Source of the DNA: Halalkalibacter oceani
Lineage (GTDB): Bacteria; Bacillota; Bacilli; Bacillales; Bacillaceae_D
Length of the DNA stretch: 64,000 nucleotides
NCBI RefSeq assembly: GCF_023715705.1
Contig: NZ_JAMBOS010000016.1
Coordinates: forward strand, 23,508 to 87,507
Direction: 5' to 3'
Shown: positions 33,840-43,435 of the stretch, piece after piece
Position numbering within the stretch: the stretch's first letter is position 1
How the letters are laid out: each line of letters opens with the position of its first letter
The notes under the pieces: generated by a model
What the model was told of the DNA's origin: nothing
Database searches by the model: none
Seen by the model: only the letters and a program-made list of their open reading frames with translations
Made by a program: the position numbers and the translations under genes

Positions 33840-35117
33840 TTGTCTGTTTTTTTATTAATTATCTTTTTTCTGCTTATATTTTTCGGTATTCCAATAGCTG
33901 CATCTTTAGGAATTTCAGTGGTTTTAACCATATTGCTATTCACCGATATTCCCCTCAGTATTGTTATCCAGTCAATGTATAGCTCAATGAACAGCTTTAT
34001 TATGGTCGCCGTGCCGCTCTTTATTCTTGCTGGAATAATCATGGACGAAGGAGGAGTAGCAGAAAGAATCTTTGATTTTGCGAAAAGTGTAGTAGGTTGG
34101 ATTACTGGTGGATTAGGCCATGTTAATATTTTGGCCAGTTTGATATTTGCTGGTATGGCGGGATCCTCAGTAGCTGATATTGCTAGCACAGGAAGAATTA
34201 CAATTAACGCTATGACTCGTAATAACTATCCTTTGCAATATGCAACTGCATTGACTCTTATTTCCTCCATGCTTGCAACGATTATTCCACCTAGTATTTT
34301 GATGGTGATAGCCGCTTCCACGGCTGGAGTTTCAATTGGAAAAGCATTAATAGGTGGTTTAATTCCGGGGCTATTCATTGCTGCTGTTTTTATGATTGTA
34401 AATTATGTTTATTGTAAAAGAAACAAGATTGGAGAACATGTAACATTTAACCTTGGTCGGTTAAGGAAGGATTTTGTTAGAGCATTTCCTGCGTTACTTG
34501 CACCAGTGATTCTACTTGGCGGAATATTAAGTGGTTATTTTACTCCAACCGAAGCAGCGGCCATTGCTGTGTTTTATACATTAATAATTGCATTGTTTGT
34601 TTATAAGGATATAAAACTTAAGCATTTACCGAATATTTTTTTTAGAACGGCAAAGTTAACAGGAACAATTCTTTTTATTGCTGTGACAGCAAAGCCAGCT
34701 AGCTGGGTTTTTGAATATGATGGTTTGCCTACAAGAATGGCGACATTAATAAGTAATATTAGTGAAAATGCTTTCGTGATCATGTTGTTCTTATTTATTT
34801 TTTTAATTGTAGTTGGCATGTTTATGGATGCTACAGCAGCTATCTTCATCCTTGTGCCAATTCTAATGCCTACCATTCATGTAGTAGGGATTGATCCAGC
34901 ATTTTTTGTCATCTTTTTAGTGATTTTATTATCTTTCGGCCTCATTACACCACCTATTGGTGTATGTCTATATGCTGTCTGTAACATAACCGGGCTGAAA
35001 TTAGAGGAAGTAACAAAAGGAACACTACCTTGGATTTTAATTACCTTTGCTATTCTTTTACTATTTGTTTTGTTCCCTGGTATGATAACTGAACCTCTAA
35101 AATGGTTTGATTTGTAA
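33840..35117 (+). CDS. dctM: TRAP transporter large permease DctM
   Basis: A 425-residue integral membrane protein with about 12 hydrophobic segments. Conserved DctM features include VPLFILAGIIMDEGG, AGMAGSSVADIASTG, ITPPIGVCLYAVCNI and SGYFTPTEAAAIAVFY. The start is TTG, 7 bp after AGGAGGGGG. It forms the transport channel of the DctPQM system. Confidence 0.94.
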   Translation: MSVFLLIIFFLLIFFGIPIAASLGISVVLTILLFTDIPLSIVIQSMYSSMNSFIMVAVPLFILAGIIMDEGGVAERIFDFAKSVVGWITGGLGHVNILASLIFAGMAGSSVADIASTGRITINAMTRNNYPLQYATALTLISSMLATIIPPSILMVIAASTAGVSIGKALIGGLIPGLFIAAVFMIVNYVYCKRNKIGEHVTFNLGRLRKDFVRAFPALLAPVILLGGILSGYFTPTEAAAIAVFYTLIIALFVYKDIKLKHLPNIFFRTAKLTGTILFIAVTAKPASWVFEYDGLPTRMATLISNISENAFVIMLFLFIFLIVVGMFMDATAAIFILVPILMPTIHVVGIDPAFFVIFLVILLSFGLITPPIGVCLYAVCNITGLKLEEVTKGTLPWILITFAILLLFVLFPGMITEPLKWFDL

Positions 35118-35152
35118 GATTGAAAATTTGTTTCTGTATTTTTAAAAATATG

Positions 35153-35181
35153 TTGAAGGAAATTACCACCAATATTATAAT
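35153..35181 (+). promoter_or_regulatory. shared promoter/operator motif, copy 2 (zinc dehydrogenase operon)
   Basis: TTGAAG (35153-35158), 17 bp, then TATAAT (35176-35181) make a strong promoter. The -35 and first 12 bp of the spacer are identical to the word at 32025-32042, so a regulator binding there would cover the -35 and spacer. It drives the operon from the zinc dehydrogenase onward. Confidence 0.75.
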
Positions 35182-35236
35182 GAATACCATCCAATGTTTT
35201 GTAGTGATTTTATTTTACTCTTGAGGAGTGTGTTTA

Positions 35237-36277
35237 ATGAGAGCAGCTGTTTTTTATGGGCCAAATAATATGAAAGTAGAGGAGGTGAAGATACCAAAAA
35301 TTAGCGCAGACGAGATATTAGTAAAAGTTAAGGTAAGTGCAGTATGTGGAACGGATGTGCGGATTTATGAAGGAAAAAAAACGAAGGATGTCCGCATTCC
35401 GGCAACGATCGGTCATGAACTGGTCGGAGTTATTGATAAAGTAGGAGAGAATGTAGAGGGGTATCAGGTAGGAGAGCGAATCGGGGTGATGCCTGTTATT
35501 CCATGTGGACATTGTCATTATTGCTTAAATGGCAAAGAAAACGTCTGCGCCAATAGAACGGCGATTGGATATGAATATGATGGAGGTTTTGCAGAGTATG
35601 TTCGTATTCCAACAACCGCCATTAAAGCTGGTAATTTAGTGAAAATCCCAGACCACATTACATTTGAGCAAGCTGTCATCATTGAGCCTTTAGCTTGTTG
35701 CCTGAATGGTAATAAAAAGGCAAATGTGAAAATGAATGATACAGTGGTCGTTATTGGAGGTGGACCAATTGGATTAATGCATGTACAGTTAGCGAAAATT
35801 GCCGGAGCTAGGAAAGTGATCCTTAGTGAGATCATTGGGCACAGAAGGGAGAAGGGCAAACGATCTGGAGCAGATATTGTGGTGAATCCTGAAGAGGAGT
35901 CCTTACAGGAAATTGTAGAAGAAGTAACAGGCGGGTTAGGAGCAGATGTTGTTATTATGGCTATTGGTGTACCGCAGCTTATTAACGGGGCTATTTACTT
36001 ATTGAAAAAGGGCGGTACGCTTAACTTATTTGCTGGATTTACAAAAGGAATTTTATCAGAAATTGATCCTAATGAAATCCATTACAGAGAGCTGAATGTT
36101 AATGGAACCTCCGCATTGACTCGTGCTGACTACCATCAATCATTAGCTCTAGTTGCGGCTGGAAAAATCAATACTGAAGTAATTATTTCCGAAGGTTATA
36201 CATTGGAAGATATACAAAAGGCAATAGAGGATGTTCGCGATGGAGTTGGGATGAAAGCCATTATAAATATAGACTGA
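35237..36277 (+). CDS. zinc-dependent alcohol/polyol dehydrogenase
   Basis: A 346-residue medium-chain dehydrogenase of the threonine/sorbitol/galactitol dehydrogenase type. Catalytic zinc ligands lie in CGTDVRIYEG and GHELVG, structural zinc cysteines in PCGHCHYCLNGKENVC, and the NAD motif is VVIGGGPIGLMHVQLAK. ATG 35237, 8 bp after GAGGAG, is chosen over the GTG at 35228. It begins an operon with an aldolase, FGGY kinase, PRPP-synthetase paralogue and hydroxyacid dehydrogenase, so it probably oxidises a polyol or sugar acid imported by the TRAP system. Confidence 0.92.
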   Translation: MRAAVFYGPNNMKVEEVKIPKISADEILVKVKVSAVCGTDVRIYEGKKTKDVRIPATIGHELVGVIDKVGENVEGYQVGERIGVMPVIPCGHCHYCLNGKENVCANRTAIGYEYDGGFAEYVRIPTTAIKAGNLVKIPDHITFEQAVIIEPLACCLNGNKKANVKMNDTVVVIGGGPIGLMHVQLAKIAGARKVILSEIIGHRREKGKRSGADIVVNPEEESLQEIVEEVTGGLGADVVIMAIGVPQLINGAIYLLKKGGTLNLFAGFTKGILSEIDPNEIHYRELNVNGTSALTRADYHQSLALVAAGKINTEVIISEGYTLEDIQKAIEDVRDGVGMKAIINID

Positions 36278-36311
36278 TCGATAAAAAAATGATCGTTAGG
36301 AGTGAAGAGCA

Positions 36312-37124
36312 ATGTCATTATTAGGTAAAGAAGTTCGAATGAATCGTTTATTACATGAGGATGGCCGGTTATTAGCTGTTGCAGTTGACCAAGCTACGGC
36401 AAGGGGAATATTTAATGAATTGATGCCGATAGCAAGAAAAATAAGTGAAATTGCAGAAGCGAAACCGGATGCGATGACGATGCATAAAGGAATTGCAGAC
36501 ACTTGTTTTCATGAGCATGTGGGAAAGACTAGCTTGATCTTCAAGGCGTCGACATTTTCACCGTGGCAGCCGAATTCTGATGTTCAAGTAGCAACAGTTG
36601 AAGAGGCGCTTCGATATGGGGCGGATGCTATTTCAATGGGCTGTATTGTTGGAGGAGAGGATAACCAAGAGCAATTACATAATCTTGCAGCGCTTGCGGG
36701 AGAAGCTCATGCTTATGGGCTTCCGGTTGTTGCGCATATTTATCCTCGAGGTAGTCTGATTCCAGCGGAGGAAAAGTCTGATTGGAGGCATACCGCTTAC
36801 GCTGTTCGAGCAGGTGCAGAAGTTGGGGTGGATATAGTGAAAACAAAATATACTGGGGATCCAGAAACTTTTCACAAGGTTGTAGCTTCTACACCAGCAA
36901 AGGTTGTCGTAGCAGGAGGCGATATTGGAAGCAAAATAGATGACTATTTTCAAATGGTTTATGATGTAATTGATGCCGGAGGTACTGGCATTACCTTTGG
37001 TCGGATTGTCTGGAATCGCGAAAATCCAACGGCAGTCGTGAAGGCTTTTAAACATATTATTCACGAGGGCGGTACTGTCAAAGAAGCGATTGAGCTTCAT
37101 GAGCAACTTTTAAACGAAAAATAA
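36312..37124 (+). CDS. DhnA/FbaB-type class I aldolase
   Basis: A 270-residue TIM-barrel aldolase of the COG1830 (DhnA/LsrF/archaeal-type fructose-bisphosphate aldolase) kind. The Schiff-base lysine is in VDIVKTKYTGD (near residue 177), and the phosphate-binding end has VVVAGGDIGSK and GGTGITFGRIVW. The N-terminal LLAVAVDQAT is the family start. In this operon it should cleave a phosphorylated ketose or sugar acid made by the neighbouring dehydrogenase and kinase. It could instead act as an LsrF-like thiolase; the exact substrate cannot be decided. Confidence 0.85.
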   Translation: MSLLGKEVRMNRLLHEDGRLLAVAVDQATARGIFNELMPIARKISEIAEAKPDAMTMHKGIADTCFHEHVGKTSLIFKASTFSPWQPNSDVQVATVEEALRYGADAISMGCIVGGEDNQEQLHNLAALAGEAHAYGLPVVAHIYPRGSLIPAEEKSDWRHTAYAVRAGAEVGVDIVKTKYTGDPETFHKVVASTPAKVVVAGGDIGSKIDDYFQMVYDVIDAGGTGITFGRIVWNRENPTAVVKAFKHIIHEGGTVKEAIELHEQLLNEK

Positions 37125-37144
37125 CTTGAAAAGGTGATGCTCTT

Positions 37145-38608
37145 ATGTCACATGTCATTGGAGTCGATATTGGAACAAGCGGAATTAAAATAGGAGCGAT
37201 GGATGGGAATACCGGTCTTGACCATATAACGAAACAGCCTTATTCATTATACTATCCCAAAAAAGACTGGGTCGAAATTAATCCACAGGATATATGGATT
37301 AAAACAGAACAATTACTGATGGCGACTATACGGAAGGTGAGTGAAAATGGCGGAACAATTGACGCCATTTCACTCTCTTGTTTTTGCAACTCTTCTATTT
37401 TTATGAATGAGAAAGGAGAGGCCTTATTAAATGGCATTATGTATTTAGATCAAAGAAGTAAAGAGCAAGCAGACAGCATAAAGGAATGGTTTGGAGAAGA
37501 GGATTTATATAAGGTTACACGGAACCGCATCGAGCCTGGGATGTATACGGTTACAACGCTGCTTTGGGTGAAGGAGACCTTACCCCATCTCTATGAGCAG
37601 ACATATAAGTGGGGCAATTTATCAACCTTTATTTTAAATAAACTTACAGGTCAATTTGTGATGGATTGGACTCAGGCTTCCTTTTCTGGTTTATATGATG
37701 TCATTCATTATCGGTGGTCCGCACAACTTTGTCAAAAGGCTGGTATCGACCAGAGTATTTTACCACAAACAATTAGTCCCTATGAACAGGTTGGGTATTT
37801 TAATGGTATACCGGTTATTGCTGGGGCAGCTGATACAGCGTGTTCCAGCTTAGCTCTTGGAATAAAACCAGGCGATATGTTTGAATCTGTAGGAACGTCA
37901 AATGTGTTAACTGTCTGTACAGATAATCCAGACCAACTAGATATAAGGTTCTTAAACCGATGTTACATTGTTCCGAATCAGTGGCTTTCCCATGGAGCAA
38001 TGTCAACGCCTGGAGCTACCATTCAATGGTTTTTAAAAACGTTTTTGGAAGGGGATGGGGAACCATTAGAGTTACTAGAGAGACTTCCAAATAATTCAAA
38101 TGTAGGTGCAAATGGTCTGTTTTTTTTACCTTATATGCAAGGAGAAAGGAGTCCAATCTGGGATCCAGCAGCAAGAGGTGTTTTTGTTGGATTACATTTG
38201 AATTCGACAAAAGCAGATATGCTACGTTCAATTCTGGAAGGCACTTCATTTGGTTTGCGGCAAATTAATGAAATTATTGAAAATAAATATCAAATCCGTT
38301 GTGAACGTTTTAAATCAATTGGTGGAGGTTCTAAAAATAAAGCATGGGCTCAAATTAAGGCCAATGTATTAAAGAAGGAAATTGCTATTCAGGAAATATC
38401 AGAAACGGGGGTGTACGGTTGTTGCTTAATTGCTGGTACGGCTGCTGGATATTTTAAGGACATATCGGAGGTGGAAGGGTGCCTTAAGAATCGGACAAGC
38501 TATATCGTAAAACCAGAGACGTCAACCCTCATAGAGTATGACGAGTTGTATGGCAAATTTAGCGAGCTGTATCCAGCTATGAAAAAATTTTTTAAGTTAA
38601 ATAATTGA
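37145..38608 (+). CDS. FGGY-family carbohydrate kinase
   Basis: A 487-residue sugar kinase. The N-terminal ATPase motif [16 protein letters not shown], the FGGY-type signature region with [27 protein letters not shown] and the second ATP motif [14 protein letters not shown] are clear. It most resembles xylulokinase/gluconokinase subgroups. It lies between the aldolase and the PRPP-synthetase paralogue; its stop overlaps the longest reading of the next gene, so translation may be coupled. It probably phosphorylates the ketose or sugar acid produced by the zinc dehydrogenase. Confidence 0.9.
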   Translation: MSHVIGVDIGTSGIKIGAMDGNTGLDHITKQPYSLYYPKKDWVEINPQDIWIKTEQLLMATIRKVSENGGTIDAISLSCFCNSSIFMNEKGEALLNGIMYLDQRSKEQADSIKEWFGEEDLYKVTRNRIEPGMYTVTTLLWVKETLPHLYEQTYKWGNLSTFILNKLTGQFVMDWTQASFSGLYDVIHYRWSAQLCQKAGIDQSILPQTISPYEQVGYFNGIPVIAGAADTACSSLALGIKPGDMFESVGTSNVLTVCTDNPDQLDIRFLNRCYIVPNQWLSHGAMSTPGATIQWFLKTFLEGDGEPLELLERLPNNSNVGANGLFFLPYMQGERSPIWDPAARGVFVGLHLNSTKADMLRSILEGTSFGLRQINEIIENKYQIRCERFKSIGGGSKNKAWAQIKANVLKKEIAIQEISETGVYGCCLIAGTAAGYFKDISEVEGCLKNRTSYIVKPETSTLIEYDELYGKFSELYPAMKKFFKLNN

Positions 38609-38622
38609 GGAGGTATTCGTGC

Positions 38623-39561
38623 GTGGGAGAGAATTTGAAAATTTTTACTCTGAATTCTAATCCGAAACTGGCGCAGGAAATTGCTGAACTGTTAAATAGC
38701 CCTTTAGGAAAAAGTTCGGTTACACGATTTAGTGATGGTGAAGTTCAAATTAATATTGAAGAAAGTATAAGAGGGTGTGATATTTATTTAATTCAATCGA
38801 CATCTGAACCAGCAAATGAATATTTAATGGAACTACTTATAATGATTGACGCTATGAAAAGAGCCTCTGCAAAAACAATTAATATTTTAATCCCTTATTA
38901 CGGTTATGCACGTCAAGACCGGAAAGCTCGCTCTCGTGAGCCAATAACAGCCAAATTAATTGCCAACTTACTTGAAACTGCCGGAGCGACAAGAGTTATA
39001 ACAGTTGATTTACATGCTCCGCAAATCCAAGGATTTTTTGATATTCCTGTAGATCAATTACTTGGAGTGCCTATTCTTGCCGATTATTTTCAAGAAAAAG
39101 ACTTGGATGACATTGTCGTAGTAGCTCCTGATAACGGTGGTTTAGTTAGAGCTAGAAAGATGGCCAGCTTTCTGAATACGTCGATTGCATTTATAGACAA
39201 AAGACGTCCTAAACCGAATGTGGTTGAGATGATGGATATCGTTGGTGAGATAAAAGGGAAAAGAGCTATTATCGTTGATGACTTGATTGATACAGCAGGA
39301 ACCATTACACTGGCGGCAAATGCGCTTATTGAAAAAGGGGCAAAAGATGTCTTTGCTTGCTGTACTCACGCAGTACTTTCCGGACCAGCGATTAGTCGGA
39401 TTGAAGGTTCCGTCATTAAAGAGTTGGTAATTACAAATTCAATCTATCTGCCTGAAGAGAAACAGATTAAAAAGATGACCACCCTGTCAATTGCTCCCCT
39501 TCTTGCAGATGCTCTAGAAAGAATACATAATCAACGTTCCATAAGTGAATTATTTAGTTAA
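38623..39561 (+). CDS. ribose-phosphate pyrophosphokinase paralogue
   Basis: A 312-residue PRPP synthetase homologue. It has the ATP/R5P region [19 protein letters not shown], the [19 protein letters not shown] segment and the PRPP loop [10 protein letters not shown]. Housekeeping Prs normally sits beside glmU, so this is likely a second copy devoted to the catabolic operon. GTG at 38623, 8 bp after GAGGAGGT, is chosen over TTG 38605. Making PRPP, or a related diphosphate, in a catabolic operon is unusual and suggests a pentose phosphate intermediate. Confidence 0.9.
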   Translation: MGENLKIFTLNSNPKLAQEIAELLNSPLGKSSVTRFSDGEVQINIEESIRGCDIYLIQSTSEPANEYLMELLIMIDAMKRASAKTINILIPYYGYARQDRKARSREPITAKLIANLLETAGATRVITVDLHAPQIQGFFDIPVDQLLGVPILADYFQEKDLDDIVVVAPDNGGLVRARKMASFLNTSIAFIDKRRPKPNVVEMMDIVGEIKGKRAIIVDDLIDTAGTITLAANALIEKGAKDVFACCTHAVLSGPAISRIEGSVIKELVITNSIYLPEEKQIKKMTTLSIAPLLADALERIHNQRSISELFS

Positions 39562-39591
39562 TCTTAATGTTAAGAAATGAGGTGGACGAGG

Positions 39592-40554
39592 GTGAAGCCT
39601 AAAGTTCTGATTACTCGAAAGATTCCGCAGCAAATAGTAAAAGAGATAGAGTCTATTTGTGATGTGGATATGTGGCAAGAGGAGGATATTCCTATTCCAC
39701 GGGAAGAATTGAAAAAGAGGGTTAAGAAGGTGGATGGGTTATATTGTCTACTTACGGAAACAATTGATGACGAGATCTTTAATGAAGCAACACAGTTAAA
39801 AATAATAAGTAATATGGCAGTCGGCTATAACAATATTAATATCGAAACAGCGAAAAAAAAGGGAATTATGGTCACTAACACACCTGGGGTATTAACAGAA
39901 ACAACAGCCGATTTAACGTTTGCCTTGTTAATGGCGACGTCAAGAAGGTTAATTGAAGCTTCTCAATATATTAGCCAGGGAGAATGGACGACATGGTCGC
40001 CTATGCAACTAACAGGACAGGATGTTTTTGGAGCTACGCTCGGTATTATCGGAATGGGAAGAATTGGTGAAGCGGTTGCAAAAAGGGCAAAGGGGTTTGA
40101 TATGCGAGTTCTATATTATAATCGCTCGCAAAAAACAGAATTAGAACATAAACTAGACATTCGGTATACTGAGATGGATGAACTGTTGCGATTGTCTGAT
40201 TTTGTAGTCGTGATGGTACCATATAAGCCGGAGACAAAGGACTTGATTTCGACACGTGAATTAGAATTGATGAAGAAAGATAGTATTTTAATAAACACCT
40301 CCCGTGGAGGAATTGTAAATGAGAAGGCATTATATCACGCCTTGAAAAATAAAGACATTTGGGCCGCCGGGATGGATGTGTTTGAACAAGAGCCTGTTTC
40401 ACACCAAAATCCACTATTAACTTTACCGAATGTTGTGGCATTGCCTCATATCGGAAGCGCAAGTGTGAAGACAAGACTGAAAATGTCTCAACTTGCCGCA
40501 GAGAACTTAATACTAGGTTTAATGAATAAAAAACCTGCTCATATTGTTGTCTAA
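39592..40554 (+). CDS. D-isomer 2-hydroxyacid dehydrogenase
   Basis: A 320-residue NAD(P)H-dependent enzyme of the glyoxylate/hydroxypyruvate reductase group. The cofactor motif is LGIIGMGRIGEAVAKRAKGF, and the catalytic Arg, Glu and His lie in INTSRGGIVNE, EQEP and LPHIGSAS. GTG at 39592 with AGGTGG upstream is preferred to the ATG five codons earlier. It closes the operon before a terminator and could reduce glyoxylate, glycolaldehyde-derived acids or hydroxypyruvate formed by the aldolase step. Confidence 0.9.
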   Translation: MKPKVLITRKIPQQIVKEIESICDVDMWQEEDIPIPREELKKRVKKVDGLYCLLTETIDDEIFNEATQLKIISNMAVGYNNINIETAKKKGIMVTNTPGVLTETTADLTFALLMATSRRLIEASQYISQGEWTTWSPMQLTGQDVFGATLGIIGMGRIGEAVAKRAKGFDMRVLYYNRSQKTELEHKLDIRYTEMDELLRLSDFVVVMVPYKPETKDLISTRELELMKKDSILINTSRGGIVNEKALYHALKNKDIWAAGMDVFEQEPVSHQNPLLTLPNVVALPHIGSASVKTRLKMSQLAAENLILGLMNKKPAHIVV

Positions 40555-40555
40555 T

Positions 40556-40586
40556 TAAAAAGTACCTATTTTAAGGTGCTTTTTTA
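40556..40586 (+). terminator. terminator ending catabolic island 1
   Basis: AAAAAGTACCT and AGGTGCTTTTTT pair with one G-T and end in a T-run. Confidence 0.75.
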
Positions 40587-40670
40587 TGTAAAGATTACTT
40601 TAAATTAATCTTTCCCTAGCCGGCTCGTGAGGAGTCCCTTTAAAATGAAAGACAGCAAGGAGGGCTAACA

Positions 40671-41330
40671 ATGGAACCATTTATTCATGTTCACCAATAT
40701 CAATTTATTAGGAAGCAGGCGCAAATAGTCGTTAACAGCCATGCCAATGTCAATGACAGCAGGGTACTTCAGGCTGTTCAAGCCTCGGTTGATGATAAAG
40801 TAACAGCAGTCTTTGAACAGCTGAATGAAGAACAATCACGTTTGTTGAAAGAGATTCGTACCGTTGAGGACAGGGAGGGGAGCGAGGCTTTTTTGCTGAC
40901 ATTGAAGTCGTATGTCATTCCCTTTCCAGTGATGACAGCAAATCTGTTAAAGAAGATCTTTCCTAAGGTGAAAAAGTTTAAGCTGCCTGCTGTGGTTGAG
41001 GATGAGCGCAAGGAGCTTTCCTATCTCGGATGGGAGGATACAGGCACGAAGCGGAAGTTTCTGCTTGCCTGTGAGGAAGGGCATTGGCAAGGCGTGTACG
41101 GTATGTTTACCCCCGTTCGGGATAAGGGGATTTGCATGCTCTGTCACCAGCATACAAGGGTTGGTCTCTTTATGGCGGAAACGAAGGCAACTGCCGACGG
41201 GGCGTATGTAAAGCGAGGAAATTATATTTGTCAGGACAGTTTGAGCTGCAATCAGCATCTGACCGACATCGGAAGGTTGCGGGATTTTATTGAGCATTTG
41301 AACGGAAACAAGGTGAGGTGGAAAGAATGA
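40671..41330 (+). CDS. FusB/FusC-family EF-G-binding protein
   Basis: A 219-residue cytoplasmic protein of the FusB type, which binds elongation factor G and frees it from ribosomes stalled by fusidic acid. The N-terminal helical domain is followed by a treble-clef zinc finger with Cys155 and Cys158 (CMLC) and Cys187/Cys193 (ICQDSLSC); Cys155, Cys158 and Cys193 coincide with the FusB numbering I recall. Chromosomal homologues in Bacillus are common and need not give clinical resistance. AAGGAGGG precedes the ATG. It lies between the two AT-rich islands. Confidence 0.88.
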   Translation: MEPFIHVHQYQFIRKQAQIVVNSHANVNDSRVLQAVQASVDDKVTAVFEQLNEEQSRLLKEIRTVEDREGSEAFLLTLKSYVIPFPVMTANLLKKIFPKVKKFKLPAVVEDERKELSYLGWEDTGTKRKFLLACEEGHWQGVYGMFTPVRDKGICMLCHQHTRVGLFMAETKATADGAYVKRGNYICQDSLSCNQHLTDIGRLRDFIEHLNGNKVRWKE

Positions 41331-41379
41331 ATGAAAATTGGTTATCAAGAAGCTTTCGGTCTGCTCAATAATAATAAAG

Positions 41380-41432
41380 AGCCCCCCACTTGCAATGTAA
41401 AGAGACAAAGCAAGTGTGGAGGGCTTTTTTTA
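41380..41432. terminator. bidirectional terminator between fusB-like gene and guaC
   Basis: AGCCCCCCACTTGC pairs with GCAAGTGTGGAGGGCT and is followed by TTTTTTT; an A-rich run precedes it, so it can serve both convergent genes. Confidence 0.8.
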
Positions 41433-41473
41433 AAATAAAAATTTCCAGAAAAAGCTGCCTAGTGGCGTCTTTC

Positions 41474-42457
41474 TTAATGATTCTGGTCGCCGTTGAAGAT
41501 GGAATTTTTGACGACGACATAATCGACGTTGCGGATGGCGAGCAGTTTATTGCCCCCTGCATAGGAAATAGAAGATTGCAGGTCCTGTTCCATTTCGATT
41601 AATGTGTCCTTTAAGGAACCTTTGTGCTCCATTAAGATTTTCTTTCCTTCGACGTTTTTCTTTTCGCCTTTTTGGAATTCTGATGCGGAACCGAAATACT
41701 CCTTGTAAAGCTTGCCATCGATTTCAATCGTTTGACCCGGGGACTCCTCATGTCCGGCAAAAAGCGACCCGATCATCACCATTGAAGCGCCGAAACGGAT
41801 TGATTTGGCAATGTCTCCGTGTGTGCGAATTCCGCCATCAGCAATAATTGGCTTGCTGGCCGCTTTGGCGCACCAGCGTAATGCGGCCAATTGCCAGCCG
41901 CCCGTGCCGAAGCCTGTTTTGACTTTAGTGATACATACTTTTCCTGGTCCAATGCCAACCTTTGTTGCATCGGCACCGGCGTTTTCTAATTCTCTGACCG
42001 CTTCCGGCGTGCCGACATTTCCGGCAATGACAAAGCTTTCAGGTAGATGCTTTTTAATATGCTGAATCATTTGGATCACAGCATTTGAATGCCCGTGAGC
42101 GATGTCGATTGTAATGTACTCAGGCACCAACTCGGCTGCGGCTAATTCCTCAATAAATGTATATTCCTCATCCTTCACCCCAACGCTGATCGAAGCAATC
42201 AGACCTCTGCTTTTCATGTCTTGTACAAATGCCTGGCGCTTTTCAGGTTCGAAGCGGTGCATAATATAAAAGTAACCGTTTTCGGCCAAGTACAGCGCGA
42301 TGCTTTCGTCAATGATCGTCTGCATGTTCGCGGGGACGACCGGCATTTTAAATGTATAGTTACCTAACGTGATCGATGTATCGCATTCAGAACGGCTCGA
42401 TACCACACATTTTGCTGGAATTAATTGAATATCTTCGTAATCAAACACATTTTCCAT
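41474..42457 (-). CDS. guaC: GMP reductase
   Basis: A 327-residue IMPDH/GMPR-family TIM barrel that reductively deaminates GMP to IMP. The catalytic loop cysteine lies in [20 protein letters not shown], and [26 protein letters not shown] is the phosphate-binding region. CBS domains are lacking, and the short length plus C-terminal end fit GuaC rather than GuaB. ATG 42457 has AGGAG 8 bp upstream. It is monocistronic with higher G+C than the flanking islands. Confidence 0.95.
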   Translation of the reverse strand: MENVFDYEDIQLIPAKCVVSSRSECDTSITLGNYTFKMPVVPANMQTIIDESIALYLAENGYFYIMHRFEPEKRQAFVQDMKSRGLIASISVGVKDEEYTFIEELAAAELVPEYITIDIAHGHSNAVIQMIQHIKKHLPESFVIAGNVGTPEAVRELENAGADATKVGIGPGKVCITKVKTGFGTGGWQLAALRWCAKAASKPIIADGGIRTHGDIAKSIRFGASMVMIGSLFAGHEESPGQTIEIDGKLYKEYFGSASEFQKGEKKNVEGKKILMEHKGSLKDTLIEMEQDLQSSISYAGGNKLLAIRNVDYVVVKNSIFNGDQNH

Positions 42458-42645
42458 GCTATTCACTCCTAAATACGAATATTGAAGATCGACTCGCTAA
42501 TAAATGTTCGACCATTTGGTAATGTATATCATTTTGCGGCAAATGTCAAAGCTTTTCTATTTTCACTTAATATAACCTTTAAAAAAACTTTAATAACATT
42601 AAAAAAGTCACTGAATTTTGAATAATAAAATAAAATAATTGATAT

Positions 42646-42666
42646 TATAATCTATTTGTCATACAA
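42646..42666 (+). promoter_or_regulatory. gntR promoter -10 and GntR/FadR-type operator
   Basis: TATAAT (42646-42651) is followed by the palindrome TTGTCATACAA (42656-42666), a TTGT-N3-ACAA site of the type bound by FadR-subfamily GntR regulators. Its position near the start of transcription suggests autorepression. Confidence 0.6.
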
Positions 42667-42705
42667 TAGGATTAATCAAATATAAAAGGAGGAATTAACC
42701 TATTT

Positions 42706-43404
42706 ATGAGTCAGCAATTGTTAAATAATGTTCAACGCGAAACAATGTCCAAGGAAGTGGCTAATAAAATTGTTGAACTACTAAATTCAGGAAAGTTGAA
42801 TCCGGGGGACAAGCTTCCTACCGAGAAAGAACTGATGGAGATGCTATCTGTGAGCAGAGCGGTGCTTCGCGAAGCATTAAGTTCAATAGAGTCGTTAGGA
42901 CTGATCACGCGAAAGACAAATAGGGGAACGTATTTCTCAACAGAAATTGGCAGCAAGCCTTTTATGAAAATGCTCTCATTGTCTCAGCGTGATATTACAA
43001 AGATTATGGAGACAAGACTTTCTCTTGAGTTGGGGATGGTAACACTTGCCGCTGAAAAAATTAATGAAGCCGAGCTAAAGCAGCTTTATGAAACAATAGT
43101 AGAAATTAAGGAGAGTAAAGGAAATTACGCCGATATCGATAAAAGATTTCACCATATTATTGCGTTGAGCGCCAAAAATTCAATTTTAGAGGGAATGATT
43201 GATTCGATTCTTGAGAGCTTTGATGAAGTGAGCAGGCATTTGCCTATCAGAGAAAAGGAAGTAGCGGTAGAACATCATACCGCAATATACGAAGCTTTAA
43301 AAAATCATTCTCCTAAAGATGCATTTGACGCAATGTACTACCATCTGGATTTCAATAGAAAAAAAATAGAAAAGTCAATCAATAGTGCGGGAAATGGAGA
43401 ATAA
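42706..43404 (+). CDS. GntR family transcriptional regulator (FadR subfamily)
   Basis: A 232-residue regulator. The N-terminal winged HTH is KLNPGDKLPTEKELMEMLSVSRAVLREALSS (read with its flanks), and the C-terminal FCD domain is all-helical with the metal-site type residues in DKRFHHIIALSAKN and VEHHTAIYEAL. It heads the second AT-rich island, slightly overlapping the longest reading of the LarA-like gene, and should sense an acid metabolite of that pathway. Confidence 0.92.
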   Translation: MSQQLLNNVQRETMSKEVANKIVELLNSGKLNPGDKLPTEKELMEMLSVSRAVLREALSSIESLGLITRKTNRGTYFSTEIGSKPFMKMLSLSQRDITKIMETRLSLELGMVTLAAEKINEAELKQLYETIVEIKESKGNYADIDKRFHHIIALSAKNSILEGMIDSILESFDEVSRHLPIREKEVAVEHHTAIYEALKNHSPKDAFDAMYYHLDFNRKKIEKSINSAGNGE

Positions 43405-43435
43405 AGCCAGCTTAATGGGAGGGAGGAACAACTTC

